Assembly: GCA_007026445.1 (NCBI GenBank)
Contig: VDMD01000001.1
Coordinates: 1,426,001-1,490,000 of the forward strand
Source: Schizophyllum amplum
Taxonomy: Eukaryota; Basidiomycota; Agaricomycetes; Agaricales; Schizophyllaceae
Direction of reading: 5' to 3'
Length of the DNA: 64,000 nucleotides
How positions within the stretch are numbered: position 1 is the stretch's first letter; the number at the start of each line of letters is the position of its first letter. The notes below the pieces were generated by a model. The model had not been told where the DNA came from and searched no databases. It saw only the letters and a list, made by a program, of their open reading frames with translations. The position numbers and the translations under genes were made by a program. Shown here piece after piece: positions 1-11,484 of the stretch.

Positions 1-292
1 GTGAGTGTATATATGCGCAAGCCTGTTGGGGTACATGACCAAATATGCCAAATCGGGTATCGTGTATATCAACAGGCCACCTGATTCCCACTGCGACGAC
101 CGCGACCGTAGGATAAAAGCCGCCGTGCGTTGCCTCTACCCATCATCGGATTGCAATTCTTCTTTCAAAACATCATGATATCTCACAAAGACAGGAAGGA
201 CGATACCGTCGCGGATGAACAGGCCCAGCACCACCGCTCATTGCAGCGCGGCGCACACCAGCCCGCATCAAACCATCCCCTCGAGCGGTTAG
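1..292. other. Left-edge sequence, probable 5' part of the F-box gene
   Basis: No independent gene is seen here. An open stretch from 130 to 324 runs in a different frame from the F-box coding region and could contain a first exon spliced into it. No convincing start, donor and acceptor combination could be fixed. A TAG stop at 290-292 closes the F-box frame upstream. Confidence 0.3.
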
Positions 293-325
293 CTGAATCA
301 ACCGTCGTGGCTGAGTCAGACTAAC

Positions 326-1675
326 TTGTTTTCGGCTTGGAGTTTACCCTACGAGATCCTTGCACTTTTTTTCCAGGTCTGCGTTACGCAGGACAAGGGG
401 CAGCCCAATCAGTTTTTCCACGACACGAGCAAAGCGCCTTGGAAGCTCACGCATATCTGCGCAAGGTGGCGAGCAGTGGCGATTAGGACGCCCAGTCTCT
501 GGACCACTATACGCGTGTCCGTGGATGCACTGGAGACGCCCGAGCGGTCAGAGGAGGATGTCACGTCGCTGCTGGTGTCATATCTGCAGCGATCGCAGCC
601 TCTCCCGCTCTCGCTAGTCCTTATGAGCGAGGACAGCCTGCCAGAGCATATACTCCAGCCAATATTGGACACTGTGCAGCGCTGGCACGATGTCTTCATC
701 TTCACGCACCCAGACGACCTGCGGCGCTTCAATGGTATACGCGGGCGCCTTCCCGAATTGCAAGCCCTGCAGATCATCCCGACGCGCCTCGGTGAACCGT
801 TCGACGCACCGCCTGCCATGTTCGAAATCGCGCCTAAGCTCGACACGCTGTCGCTCGGCGGGCACGCGCTGGATCTGCACTTCGCCCTTCCCTGGGCGCA
901 GGTGCGCTCGTTCGAGGCGAACTACATTGACCCTGCCGACGTGCTCCATCTTCTGCCGAGTATGCCCGACCTCGCAGTCCTCAAGCTCGGGCGCGAGCTC
1001 CCAGAGCAACCTCCGGAAGACGTGGAGGGTGTGATGGTGACGCTCTCCCACGTGCATACGTTCACGCTCAACGTAGTCGAGGGCCAGCACGCGTCAGGAC
1101 ACCCGGACGATCTGCTCTCGCACCTAATTTTTCCCGCGCTCTCGGATTTGGAGGTCGAGTGCGATGTCGAGGAGAGCATCGAGAACGTGCGGTCGTTTAT
1201 TGAGCGCTCAGAGTGCCGTATCGAGGCGCTGACGCTGGTGATCACGTTCCGCTGCAGGGACGGCCTGCAGGAACTCTTCAAGGTAATACCGCATGTGCAG
1301 CGGTTGACGGTGTTCGATGGGTTGTCGATGACGGAGATGTCGCTTCTGGAGGCGCTCGTTGTGAGGCCGGAGGACCCGGCAGGCGTGTTGGTACCGAAAG
1401 TCGAGCACATCACGCTATTGGCGAGCAAGCCCCTCCCAGAAGAACATGTGCAGAAGTGGTTGGACGTCTTCGAGTCGCGTGTGGAGCCGGCGCAGCCGCA
1501 GGATTCGGACAGGGAGTCGGATGGGACGCCACCCGTGTGCGCGCTTCGCAGTATCCTCATGGGTTGCACGTCGGGGGAGAACATCGTCGACAACGAAGCC
1601 TGCTTGGAGAGATTCCACAGGATCATGGACGCGGGGGTGTCCGTTGATCTATGGTATGGGCCAGATATCTTCTGA
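326..1675 (+). CDS. F-box domain protein, 5' end unresolved
   Basis: This is one long exon of about 449 codons. It begins with an F-box-like segment: SLPYEILALFFQVCV, then WKLTHICARWRAVAIRTPSL (the usual V/I-C-x-x-W-R core), then LW. A leucine-rich body with irregular repeats follows. Such proteins are presumed Skp1-Cullin-F-box adaptors that choose ubiquitination substrates; the family is expanded in mushroom genomes. There is no ATG between the upstream in-frame stop (290-292) and the F-box, so the true start must lie in an upstream exon. The coordinates given mark only the supported coding part. The stop is at 1673-1675. The substrate is unknown. Confidence 0.7.
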   Translation: MFSAWSLPYEILALFFQVCVTQDKGQPNQFFHDTSKAPWKLTHICARWRAVAIRTPSLWTTIRVSVDALETPERSEEDVTSLLVSYLQRSQPLPLSLVLMSEDSLPEHILQPILDTVQRWHDVFIFTHPDDLRRFNGIRGRLPELQALQIIPTRLGEPFDAPPAMFEIAPKLDTLSLGGHALDLHFALPWAQVRSFEANYIDPADVLHLLPSMPDLAVLKLGRELPEQPPEDVEGVMVTLSHVHTFTLNVVEGQHASGHPDDLLSHLIFPALSDLEVECDVEESIENVRSFIERSECRIEALTLVITFRCRDGLQELFKVIPHVQRLTVFDGLSMTEMSLLEALVVRPEDPAGVLVPKVEHITLLASKPLPEEHVQKWLDVFESRVEPAQPQDSDRESDGTPPVCALRSILMGCTSGENIVDNEACLERFHRIMDAGVSVDLWYGPDIF

Positions 1676-2030
1676 GGTTGAGCTGCCAGAGGTGGGCCCC
1701 ATTCGACCAATTCTTCGAATTTTGCCTGGAAAAAGCCACAGATGTCGGCTGGCGTGCGCGATCGGCTCTCAACAAGCAAGATTGAAGCAGGAGAAGAATC
1801 AAGACAGGCGCACGTTTTGATACGTGTGTCGATGGATGCCCATATTAGGTGAAGGCGCAGATCTCCCGAAAGTCAGGCCTCACTAAATTCCATCAAGCAG
1901 CGGTAGTCACGGATATCTACCGTGACGCCTGTGCCAGTGACAGAGGAACACGACGAGCCGACGCTTGAGCTTCCGGGGAGGACACGGACGAGGGACTGAC
2001 GAGGGATGGAAAGAAAAGACTGCATTCAAT
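1676..2030. other. Intergenic, tail-to-tail
   Basis: This gap separates the F-box stop from the stop of the opposite-strand peptidase gene. It should hold both 3' UTRs. No other structure is seen. Confidence 0.5.
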
Positions 2031-2921
2031 TCAAGGTGTCGAGATGACGGCACACGTGTTAGCTATGATACTCTGTAATCCGCACGCTACCTCAGGCGTG
2101 CTCATCGGATCGTCAACGGGGGAACAATGTATGAAGAGCACAGGGGTTTCCCTCCCTTCCAGCATAGACTCCGCGAGAGAGCAGTAGAGGATGAAGTCGC
2201 AAAGGTAGTGGCCGGCGTCACAGGACGTTATGACTTCCTACAATAAAGTGCGACATCAACTGTCCTAGTTCGCAACAATGGAGGTAGACAGATATCACGA
2301 GGAAGGTCACAAGACATGTACTCACCACCCCGTCGTTTGCGCACCCTGCAAGCAGCCGCTTCGCGTCCACCGCGGACTGGATCAATCGTTCCGGGAGTGC
2401 GGCATATCGCTCGCCTGCAAATCCGCGTACTTGGCCCACCTCGTCGAGCGCGTCCGCGTATTTGCCCTCATAATCTGGCTTATCATATCCCGTCTTGTCG
2501 CCGATCAGCTCGAGGCGAAGAGGCTGCGAGTGGCCGACGCCGACGTGCACAATCAGGGAATAACCCTCTGCAGGCGGTGCGGGGAATCCGTCGGGGAGGC
2601 CGGCCGGTAGGTGGGGCGGAGCGGCGTGCAGGCCGGGGACTGTAGCGAGGACAGCATCGTAGACCACAGGGATTTCGAGCGCAGTGATGTGGATGGGCTC
2701 AGGCTTTGGATGTGGCGCGTGTGGATGGGCGGCGTGCGAAGCGGGAGTGGGGGTATAGATGATCGAGTTGTGCAGCTTGCTTACGGCTAGCCAGGAGGGG
2801 TTCTCTGTGTACTGGCGGAATGGCTATGAAGGGGAATCAGTTTCTGGAGGCGCAGGAGCGATGCGACTGTCGGACGCACCCCGTAGCCGGTAACGAGAAC
2901 GCGGTGCTTGATCGCGGTCAT
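2031..2921 (-). CDS. Pyroglutamyl-peptidase I (peptidase family C15)
   Basis: A cytosolic cysteine peptidase that removes N-terminal pyroglutamate. Three exons join in frame: 2880-2921, 2326-2823 and 2031-2237 (introns 2824-2879 and 2238-2325, GT-AG), giving 248 residues, close to the usual 210-250. The N-terminus reads MTAIKHRVLVTGYG then PFRQYTENPSW, the family GFGPF-x(n)-NPSW signature. The catalytic Glu lies in LRLELIGDKTGYDKPDY, the Cys nucleophile in DAGHYLCDFILYCSL and the His in VLFIHCSP, so all three catalytic positions are present. The start is the first ATG before the conserved beta strand. It is convergent with the F-box gene and divergent from the PalI-like gene. Confidence 0.88.
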
Positions 2922-3635
2922 GGTACGAGGCAAGTGTCTTATCGTGTCTTATCGCGCCTACATTGGGGCTTGACGCGCCGAATGCGGGGCAGTCGAGAGG
3001 GGCTGGAGGCACCGGAGGACAGCATCGCGCAGCTGACAGCGAACGCACGGTCAAGCGGAAGGTATGAGGAGGGAGCGTAAGCGGCGCGAGGACTGCGGGA
3101 AGCTGTCAAGTGCGATCCACATTCTCTCGGAGTACACTGAATAGGGTCAAGGGTACCTTGGACATCGCCTCGAACGAGACATTGCCACCCACGGACGAAC
3201 AGCCCACCGCAGTCGCAGAAAATAAAGATTTAATGGTGCATGCAAGATGTCAACATGTCAACCTTGAAGAGAGCGCCAGAACATAATGTGGCATTGGACG
3301 AGACCAACACGCCTCCCAAGCGACAGTCGAACAAATAAGAAAGGACGAGGCAGCAAATACTTAGGTCCGCCGGACAGCCACCGGTACGTCCCGGTGCCTT
3401 GGGTAATTTCCCCTTTCCGAAGTCTTTGATCCAAAACACGTCATGAACGCAAACACTCCACGAGTATGATGTCGTCACACGCTTGCCCAATAAAAGCCGG
3501 CGCGACTTGCGTTCCGCCTTCACGTCTTACGTCGTTCACGCCCCCATTGTGAGTTATTTCTCCTTGTCGCTCGACGTCCGGACTGACAGAGCTCGTCGTC
3601 AGCGCCGACCTCAAGCCACTTAGCATATATTCATT
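2922..3635. other. Divergent intergenic region
   Basis: 714 bp lie between the starts of the peptidase (-) and the PalI-like gene (+), so both promoters should be here. Open frames on either strand (for example 3230-3523 minus) show no recognisable protein and are treated as chance. Confidence 0.4.
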
Positions 3636-4371
3636 ATGGCCGCGGGACCAGCTTTGCCAGGACTCTTCATGTGCTTCGCCGCATGTGTCCTCCTAATCTT
3701 TGTTAGTGCGCCACGCTATCCCGTCGGACACTTCACTGAACTAGCCCAGGTATCTGTATCTTCTCCGACATGGGAGAAGATATCCTTCCTCAATGTGCCC
3801 AGCGACAACGGCGAAATACACTTCGGTGTCTTTGGCTACACAGGGAGTGCGACGCACATAGGGTACAACTTCAACCCCTCAATTAGCGGCTTCGAGTACG
3901 TTTGCTTTAAGTGCTCGACATCATATCCTGACTCCCGTCCAGCTCGAGCAGGATCAACACCAACATCATTCACAACCTGACTTATGTGCTGATCCTCTAC
4001 CCGATCGGTGAGCACGGTCTTCTGGCCTCCTCGACTGCTTTGCTCACATCATCTCAGCCGCTGGCATATCGGGCCTCGCGTTCCTATTCGGTCTTTGCGG
4101 CGCGAGCTATCACCGCGTAGGGACGATCTTCATGTCCCTCCTTGCCGGCCTCGCCATGCTCGTCACCCTCGTCGCTTGGGTCATTGACATGGTCCTCTTC
4201 GGCATCGTCAAATCTCGTCTTCACGACCAGAACATCGACGCGAAGTGGGGCAACGCCAACTGGATCGGGCTCGGCGCCTTCGCTGCCCTCCTTTTCGGCT
4301 TCTGCGCAGCGGCCTGTGGGATCTTCGGCAGCTATCGCCGCCGCCGTAGTGAGGCTGCCGCCACCTACTAG
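3636..4371 (+). CDS. SUR7/PalI family tetraspan membrane protein
   Basis: Exons 3636-3895, 3943-4007 and 4058-4371 join in frame to 212 residues. Four hydrophobic segments are visible: about residues 6-26 (LPGLFMCFAACVLLIFVSA), a second around VLILYPIAAGISGLAFLFGL, a third FMSLLAGLAMLVTLVAWVID and a fourth WIGLGAFAALLFGFCAAACG. The tail is short, basic and cytoplasmic. The first extracellular loop carries a TGSATHIGYNFNPSISGF stretch, the position where the family has its conserved loop. SUR7/PalI proteins are plasma membrane components of eisosome/MCC domains or of the ambient-pH (Pal/Rim) pathway. Which of these applies cannot be told from sequence alone. The protein is much shorter than ascomycete PalI, which has a long tail. 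Confidence 0.8.
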
Positions 4372-4669
4372 GTGTATCGCAGGTGTGCCATCCCACTGAA
4401 TTTACTATGTATCATATATCTCCTTCCTTCCATCCTTCACACGTCCCCTCAGGGGCTTCTTCGGCGTACCCTGATAAAATGCCGCGCTTTCCGAAGTCAT
4501 ACGACAAGAAATGTCTGTACCATAGCATTGTATTCATAGGTAATGACCTGCTTTCGGACTTTAGCATTCAACGTACATTACATCTACTTTACCCATCCAA
4601 TGAAAGCTCAGTCCGTGGCAATTCGGTCAGACGAATCCATGCCTAGTCAATCTCTAGATCCACACGAAG

Positions 4670-7555
4670 TCATGCTTCCTCGTCTGTCCAGTCCTCTTCC
4701 GTATCGCCCTCCTCTTCTATATCGCCCTCCTCGTTGTGTCTTCCCCAGTATTGAGGGCCGTAGTTTATGCGCAACTCTTCTCCGGGTTCTATGTCCTGCG
4801 CTGGGAGTGCTTGTCAGTTCTCGGGCCCGTCACTGACGAGGTGATGATGAGTCTTACTAGCATAAATCAGGATACATAAGTCGCCGTCGACCGTGGTCTC
4901 TAGGGGCATATCAGCCAACAATCGGCGTAAGCCAACAAGCCAGGCGTGGATGTAGACGGACGAGATGTTGTTACTGCGTCGGCCCAGTGCAAACGTTGTC
5001 TGTGCCCACAGTAGCAGCAGCATCGTCCACAGGAAGAGCAGCTCAAACCTACCTCGTGGATCGCAGTTCGCATAGATCGGTCTCTCCGGGTCATTCTCGT
5101 AGTAGTCGAGAGGTAATACCGAATCCTCGCCCTCAATGGGCGCGTGGTTGAGGTAGCGCGTCGAATTACCGACCGTGGCGCCTTCGAGGACGGGTACTGT
5201 GCTCGCTGTCCCAAACTCGAACTCGAAGATGTAGCTGGGAGCAAAGTCCCCGCGTTCGTTCCTAAAAGCGCGCAAGGGGTCATGATGAGATGGGTAGCCA
5301 ACGATATCGAATGGATATTTCACGCACATATTTTCCATGTACTTCCTGGTGCGTATTTCGCTCGTATAATCTGTTGGCGACGGTCGGTCAGCCTGGGGGC
5401 GCTTAGGAAAGTAGCGGTGTGCACTTACCTCCAATGAGCTGGTCCTTCCGGATGTGATGCAGGGCGAAGGCGCCCAAACCGTACTTGGAGTGCTTCACCT
5501 CTATCGACTGAGAGGTGGTAGTAAGCGGCCGCCGTCCCCTAGTCAGTCCAACAGAACAGCTCACCGCAACGCGCTGCGCTTGGAGCTGGACGTTGCCGCA
5601 TATGTCTGGTCTAGTTGCCACTTCGCTGTTGGAAGGGCATAAGTACCGTCACATATTTGTTCACACCTTCAGCACAATCATTACGCACCTTGCACCACAG
5701 TGCTTGCACCGTCGGGGGTCGCACTCGCGCACTGACGGCTTTTGGCGACAGGTGCATTTCGGATTATCTATGCATCGTTTTTCGCATGTACAACCTCCAG
5801 TCTTGCGCTTGCCTAGAAGTGAGTATCGGTGAGATGAAATCAACAGAAAGAGCGACTCAGCCCACAACGCTCGCTGCATCTGCAGCTGGGGCGGCACGGT
5901 ACATCGCTCATGAAGCATATGCATTCTCTGTTCTTGCTGCAGGGGCCCGTATGGTTGCAGGGGAAGTGCGCACTGGAGGAGAATGGCAGTGAGTGATCGC
6001 TGGCAGAGGAAGCGAGGGCACCGACATTACGGCACTGGGGTTCGGCTTGTGCGACGCTACGCGAAAGGTTAGTGAGTGGCATTCTCGGTCGGTTCACGCG
6101 CTTCTAAGGCGTTTGCACTTACTGGCGGTAATCGCGTTATTCTGCTTTTGGAGGCCGTTCTTGTTTCGGACGATGTCCTCGGAGGAAAACTGAGCGTCAC
6201 GAAACTGATATATCTAGCAGGCATTGTGTAATGATCGGTACTGGCAAACAGAGGAAGGCGGTGGCGCACCACGAAACAAGGCAGACGAGCGATGACCGCT
6301 AGTGCGCATGGTGCCTCATCTGGTGCGAGTTCCAGAACGCCGAGCAACCGGCGTTCGTGCTTTTCCAATAGGTTCGGCAAGGGGATGGCAAGCTAGCCTG
6401 GTTGAGCTGTCGAGTTATAAACAGGGAGTTTGGAGCGTACATCAATATCCGGGTGCTTCCAACACTCTGGGCCACATGGACGGGCCCCTCTTGCGTTGCG
6501 AAGGTTGAAGTCGAGGGGTTTTATAAACCCCTGAGTGATCGTGGGGCGTTTCCCCATGAAGCCACCGTAGCGCTGCTTCAGCTCGCCCTCTGAAGAAGGA
6601 GATAATTTGTGTGGATGTGAGAAGACGGATGATACAACATACCCGACGCGCGATGTAACAGGCAGCGGAAAGACACGCATAAAGGGCAGAAGCCTGGTAT
6701 TGCGCGATTGACATCGTCGAGGATGCTTTCTTCCTCCATGACCTCCGGGTTTTCCGGAAGAGCTTGCCAGTAGCGGGACGGATGGAGATCGCTGTGGTAC
6801 GTTAAACGGGGCTCCTGTCACTCGGTAGTAACACCACGTACCGTTCTTCACGCATAGAAACTAACTGAGATCGGCGCTGTGTATCGATGACAAACGGTCG
6901 GGTAATGCACGTCGCGTCAATCGTGTGGTAGGTGAGGTTGTGCATAGTGCGAAGACGTGTTGCGGTCTCCACTGCGATGCGTAGTTCTGCAATGCTATGC
7001 GTGTATACTGAGCAATCTTCAAATACGTAAATGGAACGTACCCATTGGTTGACAGTACAAATCCCAGGCAAGCTGCTCATATCTTCGGACGTACGCATGG
7101 TGGTCAAAGGAAGGGTCGTCCGAGTATAAAGAGAAAGGACATGTGTCATCGGTGTGCTCGGCCTGTACACTCTGCGATGCCGGCGCCACTGCTTCATATT
7201 TTGCATGCGGTGATATCTGAAGACCCTCGGGGCAGTTGATCGCGTCTGGCTGCAGGATTCTGTGGCGCTGAAGGACCTTTCCCTCGTCATCGAACTCGAG
7301 TGCAGTCCAGGCCAGCGAGTCGGTTCCATTCACATCCACGTCCATGCAGGCATCATCGGTGATACTGCTGAGGAAAGGTGCCAAGTCTGGGACTGCAGAT
7401 CCGTATGGAGGGGGCACTGTCAGTGCCGAGACACAGACCTCATCCTTCACAGCGAGGTAGCAGTCCAATGCGATCTTGAGGTATCTTTGCTGCTGTGTTT
7501 CTTCACTCGCTCCGGCACTCGACGTGGATGCTCTGGAAGAGTTGTCCTGCCACAT
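4670..7555 (-). CDS. EZH2: Enhancer-of-zeste (EZH2)-like histone H3K27 methyltransferase
   Basis: Catalytic subunit of a PRC2-type complex in the nucleus. The multi-exon gene carries, in order: an N-terminal region (7019-7555), a SANT-like segment around 6260-6370 (ARRLPC-type end of a LLGVLELAPDEAPCALAVIA stretch), a pre-SET CXC domain at about 5690-5975 split by one intron (CSKNRECICF, PSCRCSERC, GGCTCEKRCIDNPKCTC, VRECDPRRCKHCGAR) and a SET domain at 4705-5520. SET motifs: KYGLGAFALHHIRKDQLIG joined to DYTSEIRTRKYMENM; NSTRYLNHAP; YANCDPR joined to ETTVDGDLCILIYA; joined to TQDIEPGEELRINYGPQYW. The last coding bases give an acidic tail ending DWTDEEA. Introns within SET were joined by eye and keep frame. 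The ATG at 7555 is the best start seen, but an AG directly upstream of GACCTGAAG leaves room for a further 5' exon. Confidence 0.83.
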
Positions 7556-7921
7556 CTTCAGGTCCTGCAGAGAAGCGGTAAACGGAGGGAGAGCAATGTG
7601 TATTGGGCGCTAAAGCGCGGTTCTCATGAACGAAGCCAAAGACAGCCAAAACACGTTGGCACGGTGCTTTCCGAGATATTCTCACGTCCAGGTGACGGAA
7701 GTTCGATTACAGAAACTTGGACTAGCCCGCGCTAGCCTAACGGCACTTCGTCCACCACAACCCCATATCCAGCCTAAGAAGAAGCTGCCCTAAAGCCTCT
7801 TGACCACCAACTGGCCGCATGGGCTGCTTCTCGTTCCCAGTTTGTGCCGTGTCTCGGGGAAGCGTGACACCGGGACCCTTGTCGCACATGCCCTGCAGCA
7901 CTTTATACTGGGAATAGCCCC
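7556..7921. other. Intergenic
   Basis: This gap lies between the EZH2-like start and the stop of the tubulin-complex gene, both on minus. It must hold the EZH2 promoter and 5' UTR, or a missed first exon. Nothing else is recognised. Confidence 0.4.
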
Positions 7922-10900
7922 CTAGTCAGTGACGTTGAAAGACTGAGAAACCTGCAAAAGACTCACAAGGGTACTCATCTTTGTCGCAAACGTTTCGTAT
8001 ATCTCGTCAAGGGCCGTTGCCGCCCTGTATTCCTCTATTCGCTCCTCCTTCAGCTCGCCTATCATGATGCACAATTGTAGGATCGTTTCCAGCGATTGCT
8101 GCAGGAGCTTGCCTACGGCGCGCTGTCCCGAGCGCAGTAAACACGCGCTAAGTATGTCGTTCATCATCCCGGAATGCGCGTCGGCCAGTGCAAAGACGTC
8201 GGAAAAGGCCTCTTCGACATCGGGCACAGGCGATGACAATTGTGAAGCTGAAGCAGATACGCGGTCAAGAAAAGCGTCGAAATTGCCTCGTATAGCTGTG
8301 TCGAAGACATAGCCTGAAAATGCAGACACGAATGAATGAGCCGTAAAGCGCAGATGCAAAAACTTTTTCCGGGAGGGGACTAGCGTATCGAAGACAGGCG
8401 CCACCGTGTCGGCGCTGATGCGGTATAAAGACGACAATGCGTGTTGTACTGAGGGCTATGAGAGAGCGGGACTCAAAGACGTCGGCACGACATACCTCGC
8501 AGCAGTCTCAAGATGAAACTGAAGAGGCGCTGGTATTTGGTGAGGGTATCTTGGCCGATCAGCACGTCCAGTGGGTGCGGTGGTCTGTACTCCATGTACA
8601 GGAAGTCTAGAGCTCTGTAATGAACGGTGAGTATGGAAGGTTCAAGATGCGTTTACGCAACTCACTCTATGGCTGTATACACGGCAGAGTACAGTGAGCA
8701 TCAGTTCGAACGCTTCATATCAAAATTGCTACGTACACAATGGGTTTAACCAACCCTCCTTGCCCGTGTCTTCCGGTAGATCCCTGATTGCAAATCCCAG
8801 GCGATTGTCGACGTCGTACTTCAGAACAGCGCGGTCACGCCAATGTCTATCATCTTCGTCATCGTTTGATGTACTCGGCAGCGTTATGGCCATCGCACAC
8901 GTCGCCTCAAACGAATCGAGAATAACCGTTCGCAGGAGAAAACTGAGATCGGCTCCCACCGGCGGCCAGCTGCCTCGCTCCAGCAGGGCTGGCGAGAGCC
9001 CCATAGCCCACGGTTCTGCGTCCACCCTGGCCTTCTCGTCCACTGTGCGCTGCCGCGCGCGAGACGAGACTCCCGGAACCATCATTGACGTTTGCGTACC
9101 CCTTCGGTCTGCACCGTTGTCGAACAACGCCGCCGTCAGTCGTGCTGTGAATGCTGGTGACGTGCATAGGAGGTATGATCGGAGCACCTCGAGATGCGCA
9201 CGGAAGTTCAAGTCCATCGACGAAGTAAAGAATACGGCGAGGAGCGCGCGAGAGAGCGTCTCGGCACGAAAGGCGAGTGGCTGCAGGACGAGATCCGTAA
9301 GATGGGCTACTGTGGGAGTGAGGGGGGGCAATGCGTCGGGGAAAGAGGAGATGAAGGCGTGAAGAGGGGAAGTCGATGTTGTGACGAGCGTTGCAGATGA
9401 TAGGTGTGCGCCCGGATGGAGATCAAATAGGCGAAATTGCGATAAGTCGGGTTTGTACGACTTCGATGGCTCCTTGAGATAATCGGTGGAGTCGCTTGAC
9501 ATGGAGGACGGTGCCCTACTGTAAATTTTGTTGTCTGTACCGCCTTGGGATGCCTCGATGTCGTGTATTGACCAGAACCAGGTTAGCGAGACGTCGCTCG
9601 CGTCCTTCAGCAATGTGTGGTCGGGAACGGCGGCACGAAGCAGGACGAGCGACCGGTGTGCCCTGGGCAGCAACTCCGACAGATAATTGGGCATGAAGGA
9701 GGGATAAGTATGCTGTTCGGTGTCCGCATGTTCCTCGACCATCACATCCTCCTCGGCGTCGTCCACCTCCTTGGCGACCGTAAGGGCATGCTCCGTTGAT
9801 TCAGCGGAGGAAAGCCCCAAGCCAACTGACGCAGACAGGTGATCAAAATACTGCACGGACGCATGTGTTAGCAGGAAAGCCAGTATTGCACGAGTGGTAC
9901 GCGGGGACTGTCTCTCGACGTGCAAATTCAGATGTTCGTAGAGACGTGAAAGCAGCGGTACGGGTTTGAAATCCAGCAAGTCGAAATCCTTAGGTTCTTT
10001 ATCGGGCGTCTGCGAGCAGAAATTCAGCTGGGTGCATTCTCAAGGCGCAAGTGTGCCTACCCGGCCGAGCAAGGCAGTCAAGGCATTGAGCATATCTTCC
10101 AAGTCGCTATATCTGAGCCACGTAGCATGGAATGTCGCGTCGCCGAGCGGTATGCTTGCGTCGACGGAGACATCACGCAGATAGGCCAAAATGGTCAACA
10201 TCGCATAACGAAGGGCATGTCCAGTAGGTCCTTCGTGCCTGCGAGTATCAGAGGGTGTCATCGCAGCCGAAAATATGGTGTACCTAGCTTTCAGATGGTT
10301 CACGAATTGCTCGAGGCGGCGCATCATGGTACCGATATTCACGAAACGTTGGATGAGGCTGCGTCGCCATGAGCATAGCAGAAAGCAGGTGATTCAAGAA
10401 ATACTACCTCTCGCTGACCACATTGTCTTTGCCGTCAATCATGAACATCCTCCGCCTGCCTTCGTTGTCGCGGAAGTCAAACCTTTCTTCGACGCCATTC
10501 CAGCTGAAGAATGGGGACGTGACACCCAAGGTAAGGTTCTTCAAGGTCGCTAATATGTCATCTTGGGACACGTATGTCAGTTGCATGTCTGCACTCTGGA
10601 GGCGGGGTAGCACGCTTCATGCTTCGCTCAGCGAGAACGTAAAGTTTTGTGAGAACCGTGACTTACTGATATCGAGCTGCAGCATAAATGTAAGGCTCTT
10701 GCTCGGAGAGAAAGGCGGAAGGAGCAGTGCGTTTCGAATGAGTATCCCTGAGATGATCCCAAGAGAGAAGTTGTGTCTAGTAGGGGTATGAGGTGGATAG
10801 GCGCGCTTGCGACGACGTGCACAAACCTGATTTACGCGATGGTTGAGTGCCTCCGCCCAGATATCCCGAGATAAATCGTGCAGCGGCTCCGCAGTAGGGC

Positions 10901-11114
10901 CATCGTCCTCGACGAGGAACTGGGGAGCGGAACGACGCGCGGGAGGCTCCACTATCAGTTTTGAAAGCTTCAAAGCGTCCAGTATCGGGTTTTGCGGTTT
11001 TTCCGTCAAACGGGCGATAAAGAAGTTGGGTGCCACTTCAGCCAGAGCATCCACTGATGAGTAGATATCCTCATCCTCGTCTAGACCACCCGGTAGCTCG
11101 AACAGGCCGGACAT
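7922..11114 (-). CDS. Spc97/Spc98 family gamma-tubulin complex protein (GCP4/5/6 type)
   Basis: A component of microtubule-nucleating gamma-tubulin complexes at spindle pole bodies and cytoplasmic sites. The N-terminus MSGLFELPGGLDEDEDIY starts at 11114. The N-terminal grip region includes LGVTSPFFSWNGVEERFDF (around 10450-10520) and LDFKPVPLLSRLYEHL (around 9930-9979). The C-terminal grip region carries the diagnostic LDFLYMEYRPPHPLDVLIG then DTLTKYQRLFSFILRLLR around 8500-8620, corresponding to the WPLSLVI-x-KYQ-LFR motif of the family. The protein ends SQSFNVTD. The low-identity N-terminal half and the inserts argue for a non-core member (Gfh1/Mod21/Alp16 class) rather than Spc97 or Spc98 themselves. 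Exon boundaries were not all resolved. Confidence 0.78.
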
Positions 11115-11484
11115 CTTGGTGGCGATTTGGAACAAGCCAGGGACGACGCGCAACGTTACGCGTCGAACACGCGTCACGCATCACGGCTGATCTTATTGTG
11201 TCCAACTCTAACCTACAAAATGCTATCAGCCTAACACGCCGTTCGCAATGTAGTGGCAGCGGCGGTAGGTGCAGATTCACCAAAGCTTCACATCCTCGCT
11301 CTCATCAAGCTCTGGCTCGCACATAAGAGACGGATAACGAGGAGTTATACCTGCCATTCTATTGACGATCGGACGCGGGGAGTCATAGCTCGGCGTCACC
11401 TCTTTCTCAGCCACGGCATACCATGGACTAGCCGTAAAGATAGGTATAATATCCGTCATCCCTCGAGCAAATACGCAGAAATCA
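11115..11484. other. Intergenic with a 14-bp motif shared with a transposon
   Basis: This is the promoter side of the tubulin-complex gene and the 3' side of the transporter gene. The 14-mer GCGTCACGCATCAC at 11171-11184 also occurs at 40803-40816, just inside the end of the 300-bp inserted element. No full element is recognised here. Confidence 0.4.

Noticed and set aside
3230..3523. 97-codon minus ORF in the peptidase/PalI gap
   Set aside because: No recognisable motif; it lies in a promoter region between two well-supported genes.
8694..9362. 222-codon plus-strand ORF
   Set aside because: It is antisense to the well-supported tubulin-complex gene, with Ser/Arg-rich composition typical of a shadow frame.
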